A stretch of 64,000 bases of DNA from Bradyrhizobium cytisi (lineage in GTDB: Bacteria; Pseudomonadota; Alphaproteobacteria; Rhizobiales; Xanthobacteraceae), in contig NZ_VSSR01000070.1 in the NCBI RefSeq assembly GCF_008123515.1, forward strand, positions 27,115-91,114, in the 5' to 3' direction. The notes below the pieces were generated by a model. It saw only the letters and a list, made by a program, of their open reading frames with translations, was not told where the DNA came from and ran no database searches. Both the position numbers and the translations under genes were made by a program. Of this stretch, positions 42,663 to 51,694 are shown piece after piece (the first letter of the stretch is position 1; each line of letters starts with the position of its first letter).

Positions 42663-43967
42663 CTAGACCAGCACAGGCTTGCGCACGCGGCCGGCATCGC
42701 CGAACACGCGCAAATAGCGCTCGATCTCCGAGGGAAGACCGGTTGCCTTCTCCGGATTGTCGGAGAGCTTGACGGCCGGATGTCCGTCGACCGACGACAC
42801 CTTGCACACGATCGAGATCGGATCGAGATCGAATGAGCCATCCGGCGCGCAGCCGACGAAATCGTTGGTGAGGTTGGTGCCCCAGCCGAACGAGAGCCGC
42901 GAGCGGCCGGAGAAGTGGTGATAGGTCTCCTCGATCGAGCCGACATCCATCGCGTCGGAGAACACGAGCAGCTTGTCCTTGGGGTTGCGGCCCTTCTTCG
43001 CCCACCATGCGATGATCTCTTCGCCGGCCTGGATTGGCGGCGCGCTGTCGGGGCGGAAGCCGGTCCAGTCCGCCACCCATTCCGGCGCATCGCGCAGGAA
43101 GGCTTTGGTGCCGAAAGCATCCGGCAGCGCGATCAGCAGATTACCGCCATAGGTCTGACGCCACTGGTCGAGAACGCGATAGGGCGCCCAGCGCAATTCT
43201 TCGTCGTCCTTGGCGAGCGCGGCGGCGACCATCGGCAGCTCATGCGCATTGGTGCCGATGGCTTCGAGATCGTTGTCCATCGCCAGCAGCACGTTGGAGG
43301 TGCCGATGAAGGACGAACCCAGGCCCTCCTTCACCGCTTCCACGCACCAGCGCTGCCACAGGAAGCCGTGGCGGCGGCGGGTGCCGAAGTCGGACAGCCG
43401 CAAATTTTCCAGCTCGCGCAGCCGCTCCACCTTGGTCCATAGCTTGGCCTTGGCGCGGGCATAGAGCACGTCCAGCTCGAAGCGGCCGCGGCCCTTCATC
43501 GCCGAACGCGAGCGCAATTCGTTGAGGATGGCGAGCGCCGGAATCTCCCACATCGTGGTATGGGTCCAGGGCCCGTGGAAATGCAGCTCATACTGGCCCT
43601 CGACCTTGCGCAGCTCGTATTCGGGAAGGCGGAATTCGGCGAGCCAGCGGATGAAATCCGCGGAGAACATGTGCGTCTTGCCGTAGAAGGTGTTGCCGGC
43701 GAGCCAGATCAACTCCTTCTTGGTGAAGCGGATGGTGCGGGCATGATCGAGCTGGGCGCGCAGCTCGCCCTCGTCGATGATCTCGGCAAGGCGCACATGG
43801 CGCGAACGATTGATGACCGAAAACGTCACCTGTTGATCCGGGTATGATTCCCGAATCAGCTGTAACATCAATAGCTTATAGAAGTCGGTATCAAGCAGGC
43901 TGCGGATGATGGGATCCAGCCGCCAGCTGTGATTGTAGGTTCGGCTCGCAATATCGGTCACTGTCAT
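42663..43967 (-). CDS. pncB: Nicotinate phosphoribosyltransferase PncB
   Basis: A 434-residue protein with the PncB signatures: LLDTDFYKLLMLQLI at the N terminus, DFGTRRRHGFLWQRW, and IGTSNVLLAMDNDLEAIGTNAHELPMV with the histidine that is phosphorylated in bacterial homologues. It converts nicotinate and PRPP to nicotinate mononucleotide with ATP use in NAD salvage. It stands alone. Length and motif order are normal. Confidence 0.95.
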   Translation of the reverse strand: MTVTDIASRTYNHSWRLDPIIRSLLDTDFYKLLMLQLIRESYPDQQVTFSVINRSRHVRLAEIIDEGELRAQLDHARTIRFTKKELIWLAGNTFYGKTHMFSADFIRWLAEFRLPEYELRKVEGQYELHFHGPWTHTTMWEIPALAILNELRSRSAMKGRGRFELDVLYARAKAKLWTKVERLRELENLRLSDFGTRRRHGFLWQRWCVEAVKEGLGSSFIGTSNVLLAMDNDLEAIGTNAHELPMVAAALAKDDEELRWAPYRVLDQWRQTYGGNLLIALPDAFGTKAFLRDAPEWVADWTGFRPDSAPPIQAGEEIIAWWAKKGRNPKDKLLVFSDAMDVGSIEETYHHFSGRSRLSFGWGTNLTNDFVGCAPDGSFDLDPISIVCKVSSVDGHPAVKLSDNPEKATGLPSEIERYLRVFGDAGRVRKPVLV

Positions 43968-44045
43968 GTGGGAATTCTAGCGTGGCTCTCCCTGCGCAAC
44001 CAGTGGGTTTGGCGAGGGGCGGGCTTCCGAAACTTGGGACGGGTC

Positions 44046-44966
44046 TCAAGTCTCCGCGGCGGTCGCGGCCACGGCCTCGAGTTGGGCCCTGATCCAGCGA
44101 TGCGCCGGGTCCTTCTGATAGCGCTGGTGCCAGACCATGAACATCGGCAGTTCGGCCAGCGTTCGCGTGCGTGAGGCCAGCGGTATCAGCGCATGCGCGA
44201 AGCCACCCATCACGCCGGAGGCCAGCAGGCTCGGCATGCTCGCCAGCATCTGCGTCCCGCGCAGGAACGACGGCACGCCCGAGAAGCTCGGCACGGAGAT
44301 GGCAATGTCGCGGTGGAAGCCGTTCGCGGCGAGCCGGCGATCGAAATCGAGCCGCTCGTTGTCGGTATAGACCACGGTGATGTGGCGCGCTGCGAGATAG
44401 GCGCTACGGCTGCCTGGTGCGGTGCGCGTCTTGGGATCGTAATAGCAGACGTAATGATCCCGCAGCAGCCGCCTTTGCACAATGTCGATGCCGGACGGTG
44501 GCAGTGGTGTGATCAGGAGATCGCAACGATTCTCGCGCAGCATCGCAGGCGAGGGCGACTGCGATGGGATTAGACGCAGATTGAGGCTCTTCACCTGCGC
44601 GGCGACATGTCCGAAGAAGCGCGGCAGCAGCAAATCGCGCTGAAGGTCGTTGGCAGCGATCGTCAGCGAGAGCTGCGCGCTCGCCGGCTCGAACGTGACA
44701 CCGCCTGCGAAGCTGCGCATCTCGTCGATCAGCGCCCGCGCTTTTGCGGCCAGAGCCTGGGCGTGGGCGGTCGCGACAATGCCACGGCCGGATTTGGCGA
44801 ACAGCGGATCGCCGGCGATCTGCCGCAGCTTGTTCAGGGCGTGACTGACGGCCGACTGTGTCAGGCCGAGCCGGATTGCGGCGGCCGTCACCGAACCTTC
44901 CTCCAGCACCGCGAGGAATAGTTCGAGGGCGTGCCCGTCGAGCGCCAAATGATCTATTTTCTTCAT
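44046..44966 (-). CDS. LysR-family regulator, probable regulator of pcaHG
   Basis: A 306-residue LysR protein with an N-terminal HTH (LELFLAVLEEGSVTAAAIRLGLTQSAVSHALNKLRQIAGDPLF) and a substrate-binding domain. The frame is open to 45170, but MKKIDHLALDGHALELF is the normal LysR start. It is divergent from pcaHG with 106 bases between, the usual layout of a LysR regulator and its target. The effector is presumably protocatechuate or beta-carboxymuconate, by analogy to PcaQ. It could also be NodD-like, because the HALELFLAVLEEGS spacing resembles NodD/NahR proteins. Confidence 0.85.
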   Translation of the reverse strand: MKKIDHLALDGHALELFLAVLEEGSVTAAAIRLGLTQSAVSHALNKLRQIAGDPLFAKSGRGIVATAHAQALAAKARALIDEMRSFAGGVTFEPASAQLSLTIAANDLQRDLLLPRFFGHVAAQVKSLNLRLIPSQSPSPAMLRENRCDLLITPLPPSGIDIVQRRLLRDHYVCYYDPKTRTAPGSRSAYLAARHITVVYTDNERLDFDRRLAANGFHRDIAISVPSFSGVPSFLRGTQMLASMPSLLASGVMGGFAHALIPLASRTRTLAELPMFMVWHQRYQKDPAHRWIRAQLEAVAATAAET

Positions 44967-45072
44967 GCAATATATTATAATCGATCTATTTATCTGTGGA
45001 ATAGGCCGGCCCATGATCTCCCGATAGGCCGTGCGCCAGGACCGGCCGCAGCCAAAGGGAGAGACAACGCCG
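44967..45072. promoter_or_regulatory. Divergent promoter region, LysR gene / pcaH
   Basis: The part next to the LysR start is very AT-rich (ATATATTATAATCGATCTAT) for this genome and contains the small palindrome ATTATAAT. It should hold both promoters and the T-N11-A type LysR box; the exact box is not defined. Confidence 0.5.
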
Positions 45073-45855
45073 ATGAATGCCCAGGCGCCAGCCTTAAGGG
45101 ATCCCCGCCTCAACGCTCCCGAGCCGTTCACGCCGCGTGATGGCGGCTTCTTCCAGCGCGACCGCGCCATCCACCCGCCGGCCTACGCGCCCGGCTACAA
45201 ATCCTCGGTGCTGCGCTCGCCGCGCCAGCCGCTGCTGTCGCTGGAGAGCTCGGTCTCGGAGATCACGGGGCCGGCGTTCGGGCACAACGATCTCGGCCCG
45301 CTCGACAACGATCTGATCCGCAACTACGCCAAGGACGGCGATCCCGTCGGCGAGCGCATCATCGTCCACGGCCGCGTGCTGGACGAGACCGGCCGCGGCG
45401 TGCCGAACACGCTGGTCGAGTTCTGGCAGGCCAATGCCGGCGGCCGCTACCGGCACAGGAAGGACACGTATCTGGCGCCGATCGATCCGAATTTCGGCGG
45501 CTGCGGCCGTGCTCTGACCGACGACACCGGCTATTACTACTTCCGCACCGTGAAGCCTGGGCCCTATCCCTGGCGCAACTTCGTCAACAGCTGGCGCCCC
45601 GCCCACATCCATTTCTCGGTGTTCGGTTCGGGCTTTGCGCAGCGGCTGATTACGCAGATGTATTTTGAGGGTGATCCCTTGATCCCGGTCTGCCCGATCC
45701 TGACGACGATCCCGGACAAGGGCGCGCTCGACCGCCTGGTGGCGCCGCTCGACCTCAACGCCTCGACGCCGTTCGACTCACTCGCCTATCGCTTCGACAT
45801 CGTGCTGCGCGGCCAGCGCTCCACCTATTTCGAGAACCGTCCCGAAGGGAACTGA
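45073..45855 (+). CDS. pcaH: Protocatechuate 3,4-dioxygenase beta subunit
   Basis: A 260-residue protein with the intradiol dioxygenase core: ERIIVHGRVLDETGRGVPNTLVEFWQANAGGRY, then GYYYFRTVKPGPYPWRN and WRPAHIHFSVFG, which supply the Tyr and His ligands of the non-heme Fe(III). With PcaG it cleaves protocatechuate to beta-carboxy-cis,cis-muconate, the entry to the beta-ketoadipate pathway. The N-terminal RDGGFFQRDRAIHPPAYAPGYKSSVLRSP is the PcaH-specific extension. pcaG starts four bases after the stop. Confidence 0.95.
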   Translation: MNAQAPALRDPRLNAPEPFTPRDGGFFQRDRAIHPPAYAPGYKSSVLRSPRQPLLSLESSVSEITGPAFGHNDLGPLDNDLIRNYAKDGDPVGERIIVHGRVLDETGRGVPNTLVEFWQANAGGRYRHRKDTYLAPIDPNFGGCGRALTDDTGYYYFRTVKPGPYPWRNFVNSWRPAHIHFSVFGSGFAQRLITQMYFEGDPLIPVCPILTTIPDKGALDRLVAPLDLNASTPFDSLAYRFDIVLRGQRSTYFENRPEGN

Positions 45856-45859
45856 GCCC

Positions 45860-46486
45860 ATGCCGCAGCCGCTCAACTATCTCAAGGAAACCGTCTCGCA
45901 GACCGCCGGACCCTACGTTCATATCGGCCTGATCCCGGCCATGGCCGGCTTCGACATTTTCGAGAAGAACTTTTCCAACGTGCTGGTGACGCCGAACACG
46001 AAGGGTGAACGCATCACGCTGGAAGGGAGGGTGATCGACGGCAGCGGCACGGTGCTGCGCGACGTTCTTTTGGAGATCTGGCAGGCCAACGCGGCCGGCC
46101 GCTACAACCATCCGGCTGATCGTTCGGCCGGCGCGCTGGACGAGGACTTCCGCGGCTGGGGCCGTGCCGGCTCCGATTTCGAGAGCGGACTCGTCACCTT
46201 CGAGACCATCAAGCCGGGTGCGATCGTCGACAGGGCCGGGCGCAAATGCGCGCCGCACGTCAACATCTGGATTGTCGCCCGCGGCATCAATATCGGGCTC
46301 AACACCCGGCTCTATTTCTCCGATGAAGAGGCCGCCAACGCCGCCGATCCCGTGCTCAATCTGGTCGAGCCTCCGGTGCGTCGCAACACGCTGATCGCCA
46401 CCCGCAGCGAGCGCGCCGGCAAGGCCGTATATTCCTTCGCGATCAATCTGCAGGGACCGGACGAGACGGTGTTCTTCGACGTCTGA
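45860..46486 (+). CDS. pcaG: Protocatechuate 3,4-dioxygenase alpha subunit
   Basis: The 208-residue partner of PcaH: SQTAGPYVHIGLIP at the N terminus, ITLEGRVIDGSGTVLRDVLLEIWQANAAGRYNHP and KCAPHVNIWIVARGINIGLNTRLYF. The alpha subunit lacks the iron ligands and builds the active-site wall. It is translated with pcaH. A decayed copy of its 3' end lies about 1 kb downstream (47423-47488). Confidence 0.95.
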   Translation: MPQPLNYLKETVSQTAGPYVHIGLIPAMAGFDIFEKNFSNVLVTPNTKGERITLEGRVIDGSGTVLRDVLLEIWQANAAGRYNHPADRSAGALDEDFRGWGRAGSDFESGLVTFETIKPGAIVDRAGRKCAPHVNIWIVARGINIGLNTRLYFSDEEAANAADPVLNLVEPPVRRNTLIATRSERAGKAVYSFAINLQGPDETVFFDV

Positions 46487-46504
46487 CGATCCAGGGATCG
46501 TCAG
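46483..46504 (+). terminator. Terminator hairpin of pcaHG
   Basis: CTGACGATC and GATCGTCAG form a perfect 9-bp stem with loop CAGG that begins at the pcaG stop codon. No long T-run follows; it can also serve the convergent NYN gene. Confidence 0.55.
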
Positions 46505-46511
46505 GCCCAGA

Positions 46512-47126
46512 TTATTCCAGCTGGTCGCTTCGATTCACCGTTCCGCGCGCGATGAATTGCGGCGGTTGCTGACGCATCTCGCGCGATCCCGGCCGTTCCG
46601 CCGGATCGCGCCCCACTCTCGGCTTCAGTTCCGCCAGGTCAACGAAGATGTCCGCCTGTCGGCGCAGTTCGTCGGCGATCATCGGCGGCTGGCTGGCCAG
46701 CGTGGAGATGACGGTCACCCGGACGCCGCGGCGCTGCACGGCTTCCACCAGCGAACGAAAATCTCCATCGCCTGAGAACAACACGATCTGATCGACGTGC
46801 CCGGCGAGCTCCATCGCCGTCACGGCGAGGTCCACGTCCATGCTGCCCTTCACCTTGCGGCGGCCGGTGGTGGCGTCGACAAACTCCTTGGTGAGCTTGG
46901 TGACGACGGTATACCCGTTATAGTCGAGCCAATCGATCAATGGGCGGATTGACGAGTATTCCTGATCGTCAATGAGTGTCGTGTAGTAGAAGGCCCGCAG
47001 CAACACGCCTCGGCCGCGAAATTCGCTGAGCAGACGCCTGTAATCGATGTCGAAACCGAGCGCCTTGGAGGTGGCATAGAGATTGGAGCCATCGATGAAG
47101 AGCGCGATCTTCTCAAACGAAGACAT
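46512..47126 (-). CDS. NYN-domain (LabA/DUF88) nuclease-like protein
   Basis: From the ATG at 47126 the 204-residue product starts IALFIDGSNLYATSKALGFDIDYRRLL, and contains KGSMDVDLAVTAMELAG and LFSGDGDFRSLVEAVQRRGVRVTV. These three acidic clusters form the PIN-like metal site of NYN domains, which are putative RNases. A short, polar C-terminal tail follows. It is widely conserved as a single gene in Rhizobiales; its RNA target is unknown. Confidence 0.88.
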   Translation of the reverse strand: MSSFEKIALFIDGSNLYATSKALGFDIDYRRLLSEFRGRGVLLRAFYYTTLIDDQEYSSIRPLIDWLDYNGYTVVTKLTKEFVDATTGRRKVKGSMDVDLAVTAMELAGHVDQIVLFSGDGDFRSLVEAVQRRGVRVTVISTLASQPPMIADELRRQADIFVDLAELKPRVGRDPAERPGSREMRQQPPQFIARGTVNRSDQLE

Positions 47127-47583
47127 TAAGCACGAAACTCCAGTTTCGCATGGAAGCCGGCAGCTTCGACCGCGAGGGCTCGATGTGTCGGCCGGGAAAA
47201 CACTGAGGTCGCTGACGGCTTGCTGAAAAAGCAGCGCAGACGACCGGACAGGGTGTGGCCGTCTTGCGCCAAGGTTAGGGAGGTCCGTGCCACCAGCGTC
47301 TGGGGCGCCGAATGCAGCCACGATAAGGCGTGCGCATTCCGCGCTCAATCGTACGGAGGTAAACGAATTCTATCCAAAGGGTTGGTCGCTCTATACCAAG
47401 GTAAGTACGAGCGCGCCGTCCAGTCGTGTATTCCTTCGCGGTCAACTGCAGGGGCCGGAGGAGGTCGTCTGCTCCGATGTTTGCTTCACTTGATCAGGAA
47501 TGAGCCGGCCGCATCTGATGACGAGGCCAGCTCTCTTGTCGTGGTGGAGCTTGCACCGCCGAGCTCCGTCGGTGACGTGCCAG
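47127..47583. other. Gap with remnant DNA
   Basis: No intact gene. The region contains a decayed piece of a pcaG 3' end (listed separately) and the promoter side of the NYN gene. Confidence 0.5.
47423..47488 (+). pseudogene. Decayed duplicate of the pcaG 3' end
   Basis: The bases GTGTATTCCTTCGCGGTCAA, CTGCAGGGGCCGGA and the following GGTCGTCT..CGATGTTTG align in order with the last codons of pcaG (GTATATTCCTTCGCGATCAA, CTGCAGGGACCGGA, GGTGTTCTTCGACGTCTG). Translation gives VYSFAVNLQGPEE with a one-base gap. Only the last ~25 codons are recognisable. It is a duplicated or recombined remnant of an intradiol dioxygenase gene, not a functional gene. Confidence 0.55.
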
Positions 47584-47973
47584 CTAAAACCCGGTCGGTC
47601 CCACCGCTCCGACCCAGCGCTTGACCTTGGTGGGATCTTTTTCGTCCATATAGAAGAAATGGGCCATCGTCGGTCTCACGGGTTCGATGCTGGGATCGTC
47701 GAAGCGCATCGCGACCTTGCCGTGGAAGATCTTGAGCTCAGGGCTGTCCCAGTACTCGACGACGTCATGCAGCGCGGTGAAGCCACGGTCGATGAACTGC
47801 CGCAGATTGTTGCGGATAGCATCGCGGCCGTGCCAGTCGGCAACGCCGAGATTGCAGATCGCATCGTCGGCGAAACAGTCAAAACCCTTGCCAAAGGTCT
47901 TGTCGTCGATCTCCTTCCACATCGCGAGAAGCCATTCCGGCGGGGCGGTCTTGGTAAAAGTCTTCGTGGTCAT
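47584..47973 (-). CDS. SnoaL/NTF2-like domain protein
   Basis: The 129-residue protein has an N-terminal helix (EWLLAMWKEIDDKTFGKGFDCFADDAICNLG), GRDAIRNNLRQFIDRGFTALHDVVEYWDSPE and KIFHGKVAMRFDDPSIEPVRPTMAHFFYM, the NTF2-like pattern of small ketosteroid-isomerase-like proteins. GAGGAGAG precedes the chosen ATG; the frame is open much further but the extension is the antisense of the GlxA gene. It is divergent from the GlxA-type regulator, 54 bases away, and is its likely target. Confidence 0.72.
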   Translation of the reverse strand: MTTKTFTKTAPPEWLLAMWKEIDDKTFGKGFDCFADDAICNLGVADWHGRDAIRNNLRQFIDRGFTALHDVVEYWDSPELKIFHGKVAMRFDDPSIEPVRPTMAHFFYMDEKDPTKVKRWVGAVGPTGF

Positions 47974-48027
47974 GGGCTCTCCTCGAGGCTGGACAGCGGC
48001 AACATAACCGGGCACGTTTTGGCGCAA

Positions 48028-49044
48028 ATGCCAAAGACCCCTCGTTTCTCGCCAAGCTCCATTTCTCGTGCCACGCGGAGTTCCGTGCGCGTGATCGAAG
48101 TGCTGGCTTATCCATCGGTACAGCTGCTCGACGTCACCGGACCGCTCCAGGTGTTCGCGACCGCCAACGAGCAGATCGTGGAAGCCGGCGGAACGCCGCC
48201 TTATGCGCTTCGCGTGGTGGCGAAAGATCGCGCGCGGGTGACGGCGTCCTCGGGACTGGCGATTGCAACGGAGCCGCTGCCGCGCGCCGGCAGCGGGCTG
48301 GACACGTTGGTTGTCGCAGGTGGTCCGGGTGTCGATCTCGCCGCTTGCGATCCGGTGCTGTTGGACTGGCTGCGGCAGCGCGTGAAGAAGGCGCGGCGCG
48401 TGGCGTCGGTTTGCACCGGCGCATTTCTGCTCGGTGCATCCGGCGCGCTCGACGGACGCCGTGCGGTGACCCATTGGTCGTATTGCGCCGAGCTCGCGCG
48501 GCGTTTCCCGGCCGTGCGCGTCGAGCCAGATCCGATCTTCGTGCGCGATGGCTCGATGTGGACCTCGGCGGGCGTAACCGCCGGCATCGATCTGGCGCTG
48601 GCCCTGGTGGAGGAGGATCTCGGCCGCACCACCGCGCTGGCCGTGGCGCGTTATCTCGTCGTCTTCCTCAAGCGGCCGGGCGGGCAGGCGCAGTTCAGCG
48701 AGGCGCTGTCGCTGCAATCCGCCGAGGATGAATTCGGCGTGTTGCACCAATGGATCAGCAAGCATCTCGCCGGCGATCTCTCTCTGTCCAGACTGGCACG
48801 CGAGGCCGGCATGAGCGAGCGCAGTTTCAGCCGCCATTATGCCAAGGCGACCGGACTGACGCCGCTGCGGGCCATCGAGCGGTTGCGGGTGGAAGCTGCG
48901 CGGCGAATGCTGTCGGAGACGCGCCTGCCGGTGAAGCGGATATCCCAGCGCTGCGGTTTCGGGTCGGAGGAGACCATGCGCCGCAGTTTTCTGCGCGTGC
49001 TGGCCACGGCGCCGCAGGACTATCGTCGTCGGTTCGGTTCCTGA
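48028..49044 (+). CDS. GlxA-family transcriptional regulator (DJ-1/PfpI + AraC HTH)
   Basis: The N-terminal half is a DJ-1/PfpI-like amidotransferase fold (VIEVLAYPSVQLLDVTGPLQVFATANE; VASVCTGAFLLGASGALDGRRAVTHW with the elbow Cys). The C-terminal half has the AraC double HTH (LSLSRLAREAGMSERSFSRHYAKATGLTPLRAIERLRVEAARRML). Starts at 48028 (ATG) or 48086 (GTG, VRVIEVL) are both possible. GlxA-type proteins respond to small nitrogenous or aromatic metabolites. Divergent target: the SnoaL-like gene. Confidence 0.88.
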   Translation: MPKTPRFSPSSISRATRSSVRVIEVLAYPSVQLLDVTGPLQVFATANEQIVEAGGTPPYALRVVAKDRARVTASSGLAIATEPLPRAGSGLDTLVVAGGPGVDLAACDPVLLDWLRQRVKKARRVASVCTGAFLLGASGALDGRRAVTHWSYCAELARRFPAVRVEPDPIFVRDGSMWTSAGVTAGIDLALALVEEDLGRTTALAVARYLVVFLKRPGGQAQFSEALSLQSAEDEFGVLHQWISKHLAGDLSLSRLAREAGMSERSFSRHYAKATGLTPLRAIERLRVEAARRMLSETRLPVKRISQRCGFGSEETMRRSFLRVLATAPQDYRRRFGS

Positions 49045-49138
49045 GCGAGACCAAAGTCTAGCCAATAAGCCCACGCCGAATGGGAACCAAATCGCTTCCC
49101 AGTCTTTGCTCCGACGGGTCCCCCGCGGAGGGTGTGTC

Positions 49139-49528
49139 ATGAGCAGGCTGCAAGAGCGCGAAACTGTCCCTGACGTCTATAATCTGTTTCTCGCCGCCGT
49201 TCTCTTCATATCGCCATGGCTGTTCAAATTGACAAATAGTCAGGGCAAGATCGACCTCTGGGTCACGAGCGCGATCATCGTCGTGCTCTCGCTGGCAGCC
49301 ATCATCGCTTACCGGGACTGGGAGGAATGGATCAACGTCCTGATGGGCGTCTGGCTCATCGCGTCGCCCTGGCTGCTCGGATTTCCGCATACGCGGGCGA
49401 TGCATCTGAGCATCGGCTTCGGCGTCCTCATCGTGCTGCTGGCGCTGCTCGATCTCTTCCTGCATTACGAGAAGCGGCATCCGGACGAAGCGCCGGTGGA
49501 ATCCGTGCAGGAGCGAGCGCACCAGTAA
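49139..49528 (+). CDS. SPW-repeat membrane protein
   Basis: A 129-residue protein with four membrane helices and two SPW motifs (FISPWLFKLT and IASPWLLGFPH), each followed by a loop and helix, the SPW repeat family. GGAGGG precedes the ATG. Function unknown; these proteins are often stress-related inner membrane proteins. Confidence 0.82.
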   Translation: MSRLQERETVPDVYNLFLAAVLFISPWLFKLTNSQGKIDLWVTSAIIVVLSLAAIIAYRDWEEWINVLMGVWLIASPWLLGFPHTRAMHLSIGFGVLIVLLALLDLFLHYEKRHPDEAPVESVQERAHQ

Positions 49529-49536
49529 CATGTGGA

Positions 49537-50406
49537 TCAGCCTTCATCGCCATGAATCTGAGCGCGAAAGGCGCGCGGTGACAGCCCGGTGGCTGCGGCG
49601 TAGACCCGGCTGAAATAGGCGGGGTCCTCGAAGCCGAGCGCATAGGCGATCGTCGAGACCGGAAGATTTGTATAGACGAGGTTGCGGCGTGCCTCGCGGA
49701 TCAGCCGGTTCAGGATCAGGTGCGAGGCGGTATCGCCGGTTGCCGCGCGCGTGATGCGGTTGAGATGGGTCGGCGTGATCGCCAGCGCGTTCGCGTAGTC
49801 CGCAACGGTCCGGCGCTCCAGATGATGCTGTTCGAGCAGGGCTTCGAAGCGGCGGAACAGATTTGATTCAGAGCTGCTGCTGGTGCCGCTCTCGGCTGTA
49901 AGCGCTCGTGCCACGAGGCCGATCATGGCGGCCGACAACGCGCGCAGCACATGCGCGCGGCCGAAATCGCGCGCAGCGTGCTCGGCAAAGATCTGTTTCA
50001 TCGTCGCGCGGATCTGCGGCGTGCCGCGAACGACGGCCGATCGTGACAGCACGCCGCGCAGGCCCTCGGCGGCGAGCAGTGCCTCGTCCAGGATTTCCGC
50101 GGCGATGGTCAGAACCCAGCCCTGGGTCTCCCGCACGAAACGGAAGCCGTGGACATGGCCGACCGGCACGTTGACGATCTGCATCGGCCTGAGCGGCACC
50201 ACGCGTCCGTCGAGTGTCGCCTCGCCGCCGCCGCGCTCGATCAGCAGCACCTGGTGCAGCCGGGCGTGGCGGTGCACGGCGAGCGTCCAGTCATGCAGCA
50301 CCGAGCGCGACGCAATCGTCTCGCAATGGACGACGTCCGGCAGGTCGCCGGCTTCACCAAACAGATTGTAGACCCGGATGGCCGGGGCGGGGGCTGCGGT
50401 TCTCAT
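49537..50406 (-). CDS. pobR: AraC-family regulator, probable PobR
   Basis: A 289-residue protein with an N-terminal cupin-like sensing domain (HRHARLHQVLLIERGGGEATLDG ... VNVPVGHVHGFRF) and a C-terminal AraC HTH pair (RRTVADYANALAITPTHLNRITRAATG; STIAYALGFEDPAYFSRVYAAATGLSPRAFR). It is divergent from pobA, 86 bases away, as AraC-type PobR is in other soil bacteria, so it probably activates pobA with 4-hydroxybenzoate. The name rests on the context and fold, not on a direct comparison. Confidence 0.82.
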   Translation of the reverse strand: MRTAAPAPAIRVYNLFGEAGDLPDVVHCETIASRSVLHDWTLAVHRHARLHQVLLIERGGGEATLDGRVVPLRPMQIVNVPVGHVHGFRFVRETQGWVLTIAAEILDEALLAAEGLRGVLSRSAVVRGTPQIRATMKQIFAEHAARDFGRAHVLRALSAAMIGLVARALTAESGTSSSSESNLFRRFEALLEQHHLERRTVADYANALAITPTHLNRITRAATGDTASHLILNRLIREARRNLVYTNLPVSTIAYALGFEDPAYFSRVYAAATGLSPRAFRAQIHGDEG

Positions 50407-50492
50407 GTTCGAATAGTACAAGACAATGGCGAAAGCCTCCATCGGTACAGGCGGCGGAATCTGCAAAAAAGTGCCGACGGGAGGACGGAAAA

Positions 50493-51665
50493 ATGAAAGT
50501 TCAGGTTTGCATCATCGGCGGCGGGCCGTCCGGGCTGCTGCTGTCCCAGCTCCTGCACCTGAAGGGCATCGATACCATCGTGCTGGAGAAATACAGCCGC
50601 GAGCACGTGCTGGCGCGCATCCGCGCCGGCGTGCTCGAGCATGGCTTTGCCCGGCTGATGCGCGAGGCGCAATGCGGCGAGCGGATGGACGGCGAGGGCG
50701 AGATCCACAACGGCTTCGAGATCGCCCATGACGGCGTGCTCTCCCATGTCGATCTAAACAAGCATTCCGGCGGCAATTCGGTGCTGGTCTACGGCCAGAC
50801 CGAGCTGACGCGCGACCTCTATGAGGCGCGCGACCGGCTCAGTGGCAAGGTCGTGCATAATGCCGAGGACGTGACGCCGCATGATCTGACCTCCGACCGG
50901 CCCTACGTGACGTATCGATCGAACGGCGAGACCGTCCGCGTTGATTGCGACTACATCGTCGGCGCCGACGGATTTCACGGCGTCAGCCGCAAATCGATCC
51001 CGAAGGATGTGCTGCGTGAATATGAAAAGGTCTATCCGTTCGGCTGGCTCGGCGTGTTGTCGCGGACCAGGCCGGTGTCGCCTGAACTCATCTACGTGAA
51101 GCATGCGCGCGGCTTTGCGCTCTGCTCGCTGCGCTCACAGGTGCTGAGCCGCTATTACCTCCAGGTGCCGCTGACTGACAAGGTCGAAGACTGGTCGGAC
51201 GATGCATTCTGGGCGGAGCTGAAGCGTCGCCTGCCCGATGAGGTCGCAGACCGCTTGATCACCGGCCCCTCGATCGAAAAGAGCATCGCGCCTTTGCGCA
51301 GCTTCGTCGCCGAGCCGATGAGCTATGGCCGCCTGTTCCTCGCCGGCGATGCCGCCCACATCGTGCCGCCGACCGGCGCGCGCGGGCTGAACAGCGCCGC
51401 TTCCGACATCTATTACCTCTACCACGCGATGCTCGCGCACTATCAGGATGGCGACGATTCCGGGCTGGCGGGCTATTCCGCCAAGGCATTGGCGCGGATA
51501 TGGAAGGCGCAGCGCTTCTCGTGGTGGATGACGATGCTGCTGCACCGTTTCCCCGATCGTTCCGAGTATGAAGATCGTCTCCAGCAGACCGAGCTGGAGT
51601 ACCTGTTGTCGTCCGAGACGGCGCAGCGGTTGCTCGCGGAGAATTATGTGGGGCTGCCGTTTTAG
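50493..51665 (+). CDS. pobA: 4-hydroxybenzoate 3-monooxygenase PobA
   Basis: A 390-residue class A flavin hydroxylase, the normal PobA length. FAD site CIIGGGPSGLLLSQLLHLKGI; LARIRAGVLEHG is the PobA-specific stretch near the flavin and substrate; GADGFHGVSRKSIP is the DG motif; FLAGDAAHIVPPTGARGLN binds the ribityl and pyrophosphate. It turns 4-hydroxybenzoate into protocatechuate with NADPH and O2, feeding PcaHG. GGGAGGAC precedes the ATG. Confidence 0.95.
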   Translation: MKVQVCIIGGGPSGLLLSQLLHLKGIDTIVLEKYSREHVLARIRAGVLEHGFARLMREAQCGERMDGEGEIHNGFEIAHDGVLSHVDLNKHSGGNSVLVYGQTELTRDLYEARDRLSGKVVHNAEDVTPHDLTSDRPYVTYRSNGETVRVDCDYIVGADGFHGVSRKSIPKDVLREYEKVYPFGWLGVLSRTRPVSPELIYVKHARGFALCSLRSQVLSRYYLQVPLTDKVEDWSDDAFWAELKRRLPDEVADRLITGPSIEKSIAPLRSFVAEPMSYGRLFLAGDAAHIVPPTGARGLNSAASDIYYLYHAMLAHYQDGDDSGLAGYSAKALARIWKAQRFSWWMTMLLHRFPDRSEYEDRLQQTELEYLLSSETAQRLLAENYVGLPF

Positions 51666-51694
51666 GTTTGTTACGTCTGATGCTGGGTTCTTTC

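Noticed and set aside
47974..49140. 5' extension of the SnoaL-like frame to 518 codons
   Set aside because: The extension is antisense to the GlxA-type gene; a good ribosome-binding site supports the ATG at 47973.
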